Assembly: GCA_964387945.1 (NCBI GenBank)
Contig: CAYLYX010000012.1
Coordinates: forward strand, 1 to 64,000
Direction of reading: 5' to 3'
Source of the DNA: Parvicella sp964387945
GTDB taxonomy: Bacteria; Bacteroidota; Bacteroidia; Flavobacteriales_D; Parvicellaceae
DNA length: 64,000 bases
Position numbers and translations under genes: made by a program. Below are positions 1 to 10,400 of this stretch, piece by piece. The first letter of the stretch is position 1; the number at the start of each line of letters is the position of its first letter. The notes beneath the pieces were generated by a model. The model was not told the origin of the DNA and ran no database searches. It saw nothing but the letters and a program-made list of their open reading frames with translations.

Positions 1-2
1 CT

Positions 3-3000
3 GGTTATACTGTAGATTCAGCCAAGTTTTACAGTACTTATTTTGATGAACCCATTTACGGAGAGTTACGTGAGAAGGTACTTTCCTTTAGAGGTGTTGA
101 ACAGGTTTCATTTCCAAAGTTCGTTTCTTACTCTAAACGATTGACCATTGAGGATATTTTCCCAAACGTTGATTTTAATGGAGGGTTCGTGATGGAAGGA
201 GCAGATTTGCTCGGTGCTGGTACCAATGATGATTTGTCAAGACTTGAGTTTTCTTATAAAGACAAGCCATTTGCCACAGCAGAAGCTTTGGTCTTTGTGA
301 TCAACCCAAAAGGAGCAACAGCTGAAAGAGCTAAAGTGAAATTTATGATTGAGGAAGATTCCATTTCTCACCCGGGAGTATTCTTCCAATTCAACAATAA
401 AAACGATGAGGCTAAGATTACACTGACTCGTGGAAAGGGGATTACGGCTGCTCCCTACTCTGATTCTTATCACAAGCTGGATATGTTCAGCGAGGCACTT
501 TTCTGGAAAATGGGAGACCCAATTATATCGTTTGGGCCCCTGTTTGGAAGTACAGATTCTACAGCACAATTTACATCCACAAACTTTTTTAATCGAGGTT
601 CTTACGATCGGCTTACTGGAGATGGATTGAACCCATTGGTTTTGCTAAAAAATAAATCAGATCAGTTAGGGTCGAATACCATGAACTTGATGGAGGCTGC
701 ATCTGCTCTCAAAACAAGTCAGGATTACGCTGAGACCGAACTGTATGAATTGATGATTGAAGGTTTTTTGGAGTATAACAAGGATTTGGGGACCATTACC
801 TTAAGAGAGAAACTGTTTAACTTTATCGATCAGCGTGCAGGAAGAATGGATTTTGATGTGATCGACATTACCTCCAGTAGTTTTATAAATGCTGAATTGA
901 GTTTAGTCTCAAACGATCTCAAGGTCAATGGCGTTAATAAGTTTACATTGAGTGAGATGCAGTTCGTGCGGGTATACCCAGAAAATCAAGAGGTGATCAT
1001 CAAGAAGAATAGAGATATGACCTTTGCGGGAATCATTAATGCTGGTAGAACGGAATATTTTGGGTCTCAATTTTACTTTGAATACGATGACTTCAAAATT
1101 AACTTGATTGAGTGTGATTCGATGCGATTGAGAGCCATTAACCTCGACAGAAGCGGACCTCCGCAGATTCGATTAGGATCAAAGTTGGAGAACATCAGTG
1201 GTAATATCTTGATAGATGATGCGGCCAATAAGTCGGGTAAGGACACTTCTTTCAATCGTTATCCAATCCTTAACGTAAATAAGAAGACCTACGTTTACTA
1301 TGATGATAAGTCCATCCAAAATGGAGCTTACAGTAGAGATAACTTTAAGTTTGTCGTAGAACCATTTGAGCTTGATTCGTTGGATAATTTCTCTAACAAA
1401 GGGCTGGCGTTCGATGGAGAGTTTATTTCCGCAGGAATTTTTCCCAATGTGAATGAAACGCTTCGCATTCAAGATGACTACTCACTTGGTTTTGTAAGAA
1501 AAGCTGAAAAAGGCGGTGTAGGAATTTATGGTGAGAAAGCCAATTACGAAAATGAGATCAGACTGAGCAACAAAGGGCTGCAAGGTTCAGGAGAAATTGA
1601 TTTCTTGAGTTCTCATGCAGAATCTTCCGCTATTACTTTCTTCCCGGATTCACTGAACGCAATTGCAGAAGTTTACCATAATGAGCCTAGTGAAGAAGAT
1701 CCTCAAGTGCCACTCGTTAACGGAACAGGTGTTTACGTGAGTTACATTCCTGATAATAAAGTGCTTTTTGCAGCATCATATGAAGGGAATGAACTAAAAA
1801 TGTATGGAGATACCATCTCAACACTCGATGGACGATTAGCATTACGTCCAGAAGGAATGACAGGGTCTGGCTACATGTATATTGAAAATGGGCAAATTCT
1901 CTCTAACCTCTACAAATTCAAATATGAGCACTTGGATGCGGATACTTCCGAATTTTATCTGAGAACGGTCAACTTAGAGGAAATGGCCTTTAAGACGGAG
2001 AACGTTAATGCACACGTTAGTTTTAAAACACGTAAAGGACAGTTTAAATCAAATAGTGGAGAGAGTTTCGTTCAGTTTCCAGAGAATCAGTACATCTGTT
2101 ATATGGATCAATTCAACTGGCTGATGGATCAAGACGACCTAGAAATGGAGTCTCAAGAAAAAGGAAATGTGAACATTGAAACCGATCTTGACCTTACTGG
2201 TTCTAACTTCTTCTCGGTGCATCCAAAGCAAGATTCGCTGAGTTTTAAATCTCCTAAAGCAAAGTTTGACGTTAAGAAAAAGATCATTACTTGTCAACGG
2301 GTAGAATATATTGAAACAGCAGATGCGCGCGTATTCCCTGATAGTGGAATAGTGATAATCAAGAAAAAAGCTGATATGCAGCCCTTTGAAAATGCTAAGA
2401 TTCTTGCAAACTTCATCACCAAGTATCACAACATTTTTGATGCGGATGTAGAAATCAAAGGAAAGAAAGATTACAAGGCCTCTGGGTACTATAACTACGT
2501 AGATGAGTTTGAGAATCAGCAGAAGTTCTATTTCTCTAACATCGCGCCAGATACGGCATTGCAGACCACGGCAAAAGGAGGTGTAAAAGAAGAAGATAAC
2601 TTTAAGTTGAGCCCTCAGTTTGATTACGTTGGTGATATTGAGATGTTTGCTTCCTACAAGGAGTTAACCTTTAAGGGAGAAGTAAGGCTTTCAGGCCATA
2701 ATTGCTCTGGAATCGATCGAAACTGGATGGCGTTTGAGGCGGCTATTGATCCCAAGGATATCTTTATTCCAGTATCAGAAGAGTTAGTAGATAGTAAAGG
2801 AAACCCTGTTGGAGCCGGTATGGTACTAAATGTTGATTCCATTGGATTATACTCTACCTTCCTTTCCAACAAAAAGGATAAAGATCACATTGATGTGATG
2901 ACGGCTAGTGGTTTCTTGAAGTATGACAAAGAAAGTAAGGAGTACCGAATATCTACAAAAGATAAGCTCATTGAAAGAAGTTTACCTGGAAATTACGTTT

Positions 3001-3725
3001 CGTTGAACACAACAGATTGCAAGATGATTGGTGATGGTCGATTCGATTTTGGTTGTGAATTTGGTCTGTTAGAGATTTCACCCGTTGGTGTGATGGAGTA
3101 CGACCCAAATACAAGTCAGCTGGAGATAAAAGCTTCGATGTCGATTAACTTTCCGTTTAACGATGCTGCCCTCTCTAAAATGGAAAAGCAGATTTCTGAT
3201 TCACCCGAACTTCCACCGTTGGCATTTAACAATTCAACGTATGAAAAATCATTGAGAGAAATGATTGGATTGACGGAGTCAGATAAGGTGATCTCTGATC
3301 TGAATATTTATGGAAAAATCAAAGGAAAATTACCAGATGAATTAGTGTCTCAGCTGTATCTAGCAGATGTGGAGTTTGTGTGGGATAAAGACCGTAATGC
3401 TTACGTTTCCAAAGGAAAAATCGGATTGGCAAATATTGGAAAAGACCAAATCTTTAAGCAATTGGATGGTCAAATTGCGATCTACAAAAGACCAACTGGA
3501 GATGAGATTAGTATTTTGTTAAAAATTGATGAGAATAATTACTATTACTTCAACTACAAGCGTGGATTATTTCAAACATATTCTACGAATGAAGACTTTA
3601 ATAATGTAATTTTGGAAACCAAAAAGGACAAAACTAAGTTTAACGCCCCAAAAGGTAAAGAAGACTTTCAGTTCATGCTAGGCACAAAAACCAAGGCCAT
3701 AGCATTCATGAGAGACTTTGAGTAG
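3..3725 (+). CDS. Giant beta-rich protein of unknown function, 5' end outside window
   Basis: The frame is open from the first complete codon of the window to a TAG stop, so at least 1240 residues are seen and the N-terminus is missing. An ATG at 141 is internal: the residues before it read as ordinary coding sequence. The protein is mostly short alternating polar/hydrophobic stretches typical of extended beta structure, with few helices and recurring YxF/DxxF-type strands. No catalytic motif, lipobox or membrane segment is visible in the part present. Only 18 bp separate it from plsY. I do not recognise the family. Long proteins of this kind are common in Bacteroidota genomes and are probably exported, but with the N-terminus absent that is inference. 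Confidence 0.85.
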   Translation, partial: GYTVDSAKFYSTYFDEPIYGELREKVLSFRGVEQVSFPKFVSYSKRLTIEDIFPNVDFNGGFVMEGADLLGAGTNDDLSRLEFSYKDKPFATAEALVFVINPKGATAERAKVKFMIEEDSISHPGVFFQFNNKNDEAKITLTRGKGITAAPYSDSYHKLDMFSEALFWKMGDPIISFGPLFGSTDSTAQFTSTNFFNRGSYDRLTGDGLNPLVLLKNKSDQLGSNTMNLMEAASALKTSQDYAETELYELMIEGFLEYNKDLGTITLREKLFNFIDQRAGRMDFDVIDITSSSFINAELSLVSNDLKVNGVNKFTLSEMQFVRVYPENQEVIIKKNRDMTFAGIINAGRTEYFGSQFYFEYDDFKINLIECDSMRLRAINLDRSGPPQIRLGSKLENISGNILIDDAANKSGKDTSFNRYPILNVNKKTYVYYDDKSIQNGAYSRDNFKFVVEPFELDSLDNFSNKGLAFDGEFISAGIFPNVNETLRIQDDYSLGFVRKAEKGGVGIYGEKANYENEIRLSNKGLQGSGEIDFLSSHAESSAITFFPDSLNAIAEVYHNEPSEEDPQVPLVNGTGVYVSYIPDNKVLFAASYEGNELKMYGDTISTLDGRLALRPEGMTGSGYMYIENGQILSNLYKFKYEHLDADTSEFYLRTVNLEEMAFKTENVNAHVSFKTRKGQFKSNSGESFVQFPENQYICYMDQFNWLMDQDDLEMESQEKGNVNIETDLDLTGSNFFSVHPKQDSLSFKSPKAKFDVKKKIITCQRVEYIETADARVFPDSGIVIIKKKADMQPFENAKILANFITKYHNIFDADVEIKGKKDYKASGYYNYVDEFENQQKFYFSNIAPDTALQTTAKGGVKEEDNFKLSPQFDYVGDIEMFASYKELTFKGEVRLSGHNCSGIDRNWMAFEAAIDPKDIFIPVSEELVDSKGNPVGAGMVLNVDSIGLYSTFLSNKKDKDHIDVMTASGFLKYDKESKEYRISTKDKLIERSLPGNYVSLNTTDCKMIGDGRFDFGCEFGLLEISPVGVMEYDPNTSQLEIKASMSINFPFNDAALSKMEKQISDSPELPPLAFNNSTYEKSLREMIGLTESDKVISDLNIYGKIKGKLPDELVSQLYLADVEFVWDKDRNAYVSKGKIGLANIGKDQIFKQLDGQIAIYKRPTGDEISILLKIDENNYYYFNYKRGLFQTYSTNEDFNNVILETKKDKTKFNAPKGKEDFQFMLGTKTKAIAFMRDFE

Positions 3726-3743
3726 CCTGAAAATTAAACAGTT

Positions 3744-4391
3744 ATGAAAGAGGTTTTTGAGTTCAATAACATATTAGCCATTGTGTTAGCTTACCTGATA
3801 GGGTCTATCCCGTCTGCAATTTGGGTGAGTAAATGGTTTTTTGGTATTGATGTAAGAGATTATGGAAGTAAAAATGCAGGCGCAACCAATACATTTAGAG
3901 TTATAGGAAAAAAAGCAGGATTTCCTGTCTTGTTTTTCGATATCCTTAAAGGTTGGGCATCGGTTACTTTTTTAAGTTTATTAAGTAGCTATGAATCAGG
4001 TTCAAACCAACATATCAACTTGCAGCTAGCTGTGGGACTTGCAGCCGTTTTTGGACATGTCTACCCCATCTATGAGCGGTTCAAAGGAGGGAAAGGCGTT
4101 GCTACTTTGCTAGGGATCGTTTTGGCGATCAACTTCCCAGCGGCAGGAGTGAGTTTTGTCATATTTTTGATTACTTATTTAGTGAGCCAGTATGTTTCGC
4201 TCGGAGCAATTTCGGCTGCTTTCTTTTTTCCGTTTATCACCGTTTATGTTTTTAAGGAAACAAGTCCAACGCTGATCTACTTTTCGGTTGTCATATCTTT
4301 TTTGGTGATTTTCACCCATAGAAAGAACATAGAAAGACTGCTCAAAAAGAAAGAGAACAAGATGCCACTGAATATTCGCAATAAAAGATGA
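3744..4391 (+). CDS. plsY: Acyl-phosphate:glycerol-3-phosphate acyltransferase PlsY
   Basis: PlsY transfers the acyl group from acyl-phosphate to glycerol-3-phosphate in the inner membrane, the first acylation step of phospholipid synthesis. The 215-residue length fits the family. All three family motifs can be seen: a GSIPSA segment at about residues 20-25 in the first membrane helix, GSKNAGATNTFR at about 41-52 and GHVYPIYERFKGGKGVAT at about 107-124, which supplies the lysine-rich phosphate-binding loop. Four to five hydrophobic helices follow the expected spacing, and the tail is basic (RNKR). It lies 18 bp after the preceding giant gene and may share its transcript. Confidence 0.96.
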   Translation: MKEVFEFNNILAIVLAYLIGSIPSAIWVSKWFFGIDVRDYGSKNAGATNTFRVIGKKAGFPVLFFDILKGWASVTFLSLLSSYESGSNQHINLQLAVGLAAVFGHVYPIYERFKGGKGVATLLGIVLAINFPAAGVSFVIFLITYLVSQYVSLGAISAAFFFPFITVYVFKETSPTLIYFSVVISFLVIFTHRKNIERLLKKKENKMPLNIRNKR

Positions 4392-4439
4392 TGAACCAAT
4401 TTTCGTTGTAGTTGTACAGAATTACAAAAGAAATTTCAA

Positions 4440-7400
4440 CTGAAGAGTAGAATATACATAACGTTAGCACTTGTTTTTACCTTTAACATCTTTTTGGGGC
4501 AATTCAAAGATGAGCAAGATCATTTGAAATTTGCAAACGATCTCTTTGAAGAAGAAAAGTACAGTGAAGCCTATACCCATTATCTGCAATTGCTTCCAAG
4601 TTTCCGATTAGATCCTGATGTTAATTTCAAGTATGGAACTTGCCTTTTACATGTCTCAGAAGATAAGTCTGAAGCATTGCCTTATTTGAACTTGGGAGCT
4701 ACCAAAGGATCAGATGCTAGAGCTTATTTTTTCTTAGGAAAAGCTTATCATTTGATGTATAAGTTTAGCGTGGCCAAAGGACATTATGAAAAGTTTAAGA
4801 GTAGTGGAGAAGATGATCACAAAGAGAAGTATCAGGTAGACCTTCACATCAGAATGTGCTCCAGCGGAAAGAAACTGCTGAACAACCTCACCGAACTTGT
4901 TGTGGAGGAGAAAACACGAACGTCTGTTTCAAAGTTTCCCTATTCATACGACTTATCCAATATCGGAGGTAGAATTATCATCTCAGAAGAGTTCCAATCC
5001 AAATTGGATGAAAAAAGAGAATTTAGGAGCATGACCTACGTTCCTCCAATAGGTACAGGAAATGATGTGATCTTTTACTCCAGCTATGGTAAGAAGGGAG
5101 AAACAGGTTTGGATCTTTATGCTGTAAAGCGATTACCCAATGGAGAGTGGGGAGAAGAGCAGCGGCTTCCAGATCATATCAACACCCCGTATGACGATGC
5201 TTATGGCTTTTTACATGCTTCCAAAACCGTATTCTATTTCTGCTCCAAAGGGCACAATAGTATGGGAGGATATGACATTTTCAAGTGTTCTTATGACTTA
5301 ATGACCAATACGTTTGGGCCTGCGGTCAACTTGGATTATAAAATCAACACGCCAGACGATGACATCATGTACGTGGTGGATTCGTTGGAAGAAAATGCCT
5401 ATTTCGCATCAGGAAGAGCAGCAAAGTACGGTTTCATTGATGTTTACAAGGTTCGTGTAGAGACCTTCCCATTAATTAACGTACTTCTAGCAGGAAACTT
5501 TGAAAACAAAATCCTGGCAGGAGATAATGCTACCATCAAAATCAAGGATGATCGCAACGATGAAATTATCGGAATTTACAACCCGAAGCAAGACGGTAAG
5601 TACACCATCTTACTTCCAAAAAGTGGAAACTATACCTTTATCGTAGAAACCGAAAACAGTGAGAAAATTCATCAAAGTCCGGTTGTCGTTCCTCCTCAGA
5701 AGGAGTTTAAACCCCTTAAGCAGAAGATCATTCTGACGAACGAAAGTGGTGTGGAGCAGCTCATTATTCAGAACCTGTTTGATGAAGAATTTACAGAAGA
5801 AGAAAGAGAAACCTTGATAGCAGATGCAATGCAATCAATGGCCGATCCAGAAGTGAATGCGGATGATTTCGAAGACGTTATCACACAAGATGATAAAGAC
5901 TCAGTACTTGCAATGGATGACAATTTTACGTTGGATGATATTGAAAGCATGGCAAAAGGGTTCTACGAAGATGCGCAAGCGGAAGCCGATAAGCTAAAAG
6001 CGAAAATGGATGCAGCATTTGCCGTAGCGAATCAAAAGAGTAAAGAAGCCGCAGAAAACGCAGCAGCCGCTGAGGAGATTCTGAATTCACTCGATGAAAT
6101 AGAAAACCCACTGGAGAGACAGCAGCAGGCCGACTTGGCAAAAGAATTGAACAGTAAAGCCAAAGATCAATATGTGCAAGCTACAACTGCTTTTAATCTG
6201 GCAAATGGTCTGAAAGATGATTACGAAAGAGCTCAAAGTGAAGCCGATGAAAGTAAGTTGACGTACGAAAGCATTCAGGCAACGCTTGACGAGGAAGATC
6301 ATGAAAAAGCCATTGCCCAACTCACTAGCTTAAAAGAGAAGATTGAGAAAATCATTTATGATAACTCAGATGAAGACGTTGTCAAGAAGGTAGGAGCTCA
6401 GGCAAAGGCTAAGAAAGAAGAAGTAAATCAGGCGCTGGCAGAAGGACAAGAATTCAGAGAAGAGGAGCAAAAGCTTAACAGTCGCATCAATCAACTTAAA
6501 GGGGATCTTGAAAAAGCAAAGGACAAGGATAAACCAGCCATTCAGGTTCAAATTGATGAGTTAGAGGAGCAGGCTGCAATGAACAAAAAATGGGCGGAGG
6601 AATCCTTTGAGGAGGCAGAACGCCTAGACAAAGAAGCGCTTGCATTGGATCATCAGGCTCAATTACTGGTGGATTTGGATGGAGATTTGGCAAACTCGTC
6701 AACAGGTTTGACAGATGCCGAAAGAGCAGAGCTTGAAAAATTCATGAACGATAACGATGTCGCCTCTGGAATAGAAAATAACGATGATGCATTAGGTGCC
6801 TATAAATCTGGTGATGGTTCTAATGACTTAGCGGAAAACAATAGCGGTTCGGAGAATGGCTCCAACGGAGAAAACACCACCGATGGAGGTAACGAAAGCT
6901 CAGAGAATGGTAATGACGGAGGTAACGAGAACAACGGAAGTGATGAAACCAACGGAGGAAATGAGAACAATGGCTCAAATGACTTAGCCGAAAACAATAG
7001 CGGTTCAGAAAATGGTTCGAATGGTGAAAACACCACCGATGGAGGTAACGAAAGCTCAGAAAATGGTGATGATGGAGGCAACGAGAACAATGGAAGTAAT
7101 GAATCCAACGGAGGAAATGAGAATAACGGTGAGGAGAACAATGGCTCCAATGACTTAGCCGATAATAATAACGATTCAGAAAATGGGTCGAATGGAGAAA
7201 ATAACCCTGATGGAGGGAATGAGAGTACAGAAAACACCTCTGATGGAGGCAACGAAAACGAAGAAACGCTTACTCCTTCCAGTTTGGTGAAAGCCGCAGA
7301 TAACATCAAGGATGATTCGGAATTGGCAGCTATAGCAAATGACCCCAATTTATCAGCGGAGGAGAAATTAGTGAAGGAAAATGCAGTTCTTCAAGAGTGG

Positions 7401-10400
7401 ATCGATGAGTACGATTATAAAGTCGTAGAAGCCAACAAAGGTTTATTGGAGACATCAAGTCAGGAAGAGAGAGATGAATTCTTTAGGATCAGAGAAGAGT
7501 TTGAAGAACAAAGAGATAACCTTGAAAGTAAAATCGCTCAAAATAATGACTTGATCGCATCGAGTCAGTCTGTTTCTAACGGAGAAATTTCAGACGAATA
7601 TCAGGAGCTCATTAATACAACAGAAAAGAATGTTTCTGAGCCAGAGGATTACTCAGGAGATTTATCAGAAACGGAGTCCTACTTCTCTGAGGCGGCAGCC
7701 GAAGAATTGTCAAAAACTGCCGATCAAAGAGACGAGTTGAGTATTAAGGAACAAGAATTGTCTGAGTTGCAAGAAGAGTTTGATAATGAAACAAAGGAAA
7801 AGAAGAAAGAAAAAATCCAGGATGAGATTGATGAGAAGAACGAAGAGATTCTCGGGCTGAAGACAGATTTAGGTGTAGCCACATATGACATCGATGGAAT
7901 GGAATTGGAGCTGAACGATAACGAGTTAGTGGCGGTAATTGAAGAAGTGAAGAGTAACGTTGAAGGGTATGAAAATGATGAGAATTACCTAAAGGCAGAA
8001 ATCTACAACAATACTGCCGAAGAACAACGCAGTTTGGCAAACGATAAAGTAGATGAGGCATCCAGAACTACAGATTCTGAAGAAAAGGCAGCGCTATTAG
8101 AAGAAGCTCATGCCTTGAATACAGCAGCCATAGATAACCAAAGAGAGGCGATCACGTTGTTGGATGAAATGACGGATGAAGAATACGTGGCGAGTACCAT
8201 TTCGACTCAAAAATCAGGTAGTGACCTTGCTGCAAAGAATGGCAACGCTGATAATCCTGAGACGAATACTTCCAACGGAGGAAATGAAAGCGATAACGGA
8301 AATAATGGAGGCAATGAGAATAATGGCTCCAATGACTTAGCCGAGAACGCTAATGGTACAGAAAATGGGTCGAACGGAGAGAATACCTCAGATGGCGGTA
8401 ACGAAAACAACGGAGAAGAGAACAACGGTTCTAATGACTTAGCCGAGAACGCTAATGGTGCAGAAAATGGCTCGAACGGAGAGAATACCTCAGACGGTGG
8501 TAACGAAAACAATGGAGAAGAGAACAACGGCTCCGATGACTTGTCCGAGAACAACAATGGTTCGGAAAATGGTACAAACGGTGAGAATACGTCTGATGGA
8601 GGCAACGAGAATAATGGATCTGAAAACAGTAATAATGGTGAAAACGAAACAGATGGTGGTAACGAATCTGAAAACGGTGATTTGGCATCAAACAATACAA
8701 CGAGTAACAATTCTGGGTCGCAAAAAACCAACATTACGATTGAGTCCATTACACAAGGCGAGGCGACCGTTAGCAGTTTATTGAACCAAACAGAGAAGCA
8801 AGCTACGGCAAGTGTTCCAGATCAAGATGTGTTGGATAAAACGTACAATGCAGAAGAAGACAATCCAGATGCTTATGAGGTAAGTACTGAGGTTGAGAGC
8901 ATCTCATATTCTAGCCGTTCAACGGATTTTGATTCGGATGTAGCTACAGAAGTATTCAACGAGAACGAAAAAGTGTTGGAGAAAATCAACGATTATGAAA
9001 CGGATAAGATTGCGTTGAATTTAGAAGCTAAGAATGCGCAGACAGAAAAGGATAAAGCCAAGATTGAAAAGAAAGTTGACAAATTAGACCGTAAAATAGA
9101 CAAGCAAGAATCCAAACTGCACGAAGACATTCAAGTGATTACCGAAGGAAAGGTAGATGGCGCTAAGAACAATCTAAAAACTGCCAAAATTAGCTTTGGA
9201 GACCTTTCTATGGAGGAATCGACCAACATGAAGCAATCTGAAGAGTATGAGGAAAAAGCAGATCAGCTGGTAGCCGAAGCGGAAGATTTGAGAACTCAAG
9301 CCGAGAATGAAAAGGATAAGACAGCTAAGAGTGAACTGTTGAAGCAAGCCAATAGTAAAGAGTTTGAAGCCATAAAGTATTACAATAAAGCATCGGATCT
9401 TTATATTGATGCTGCTACGCAACAGCAAAAATTAGCGATTGATCGCAATGAGTCACCCATGTCTTCAGAAGAGTTGACTGAGAAGTCAGAAGAGTTAAGT
9501 GACGCATCAAGCAAATTAATGAATGAAAGCGTATCGCATCGAGACAGTTCGCTTACCGCCAAGGGAGAGGTAAAGATCGGAATGATCCAACGCGCTGAGG
9601 ACAAAGAAAAACAAGCCAATACATTGGCTGTTTTGGCAAATGAGTTCAAAGCAAGTGCCACCCAACAAGCTGATAAAGAAGCTGAGAATGAAGAAAAGGA
9701 AAACTTATTGGCAAACCTGTCTCCTGAGGATGTTGAGAACGTCAAATCTGCAGATGAGTATCAAGAGTATTTCGATGCAGAAAATCAGAAAAATGAACTG
9801 AAAGTTCAAAAAGCGAAGAAAGAAGGTGAGCGAAATGGTTTGGAGAATATCATTTTGCAACAAACTCAAGATCTCAAGCAGTTAGAGAACGATAAAAAGA
9901 ACGCGAAGAGTAAGCAAGAAGAAGATGAGATTCAAGATGAGATTGCCGTGCTTGAAGATGCGATCATTGCTAATGACGATAGGGTAGAAGAACTGGAAGA
10001 AGCGATTGAATCGTTAGACGTATTGATCAAGACAGCAGAAAATAGTCAGGATAACATCATCGCAAGTTTACCTTCTGATCAGCAGAGTGATGCAAAGGCT
10101 ATCATGGTTTCTAATTATGATAAAACACCTGTAAAGAAAACAAGCATTACGTTTGGAGACCTCATTTCATCTGACTTCGAAGTTCCAGATAAAGTAGACA
10201 ATGATATCATTGTATTGGATCAAAACATTCAGTACTCAGACGATAACCCAATTCCATTGAACCCAAAATACCCTGATGGATTGATTTATAAAGTTCAGGT
10301 AGGAGCCTTCTCAAAGCCAATTCCCAATGATGTGTTTAGTGGGTTTGCACCAATAACTGGAGAGCAGGTAGGTAGTGGAGATTTGGTAAGATACCGTGTT

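Noticed and set aside
6815..7266. CRISPR-like direct repeats
   Set aside because: The repeats are in frame, vary by synonymous changes, have no constant repeat/unique spacer alternation and are inside a long gene; no cas gene is present in the window.
6800..7348. 182-codon open frame on the minus strand opposite repeat block 1, Ser/Pro/Leu/Phe-rich
   Set aside because: It is the mirror image of the low-complexity coding repeats on the plus strand; the lack of stops follows from the repeated codons. No start context or domain supports it.
8207..8749. 180-codon open frame on the minus strand opposite repeat block 2, and an 82-codon frame inside it
   Set aside because: Same cause as for block 1: a shadow of the plus-strand repeat, similar in composition and without independent support.
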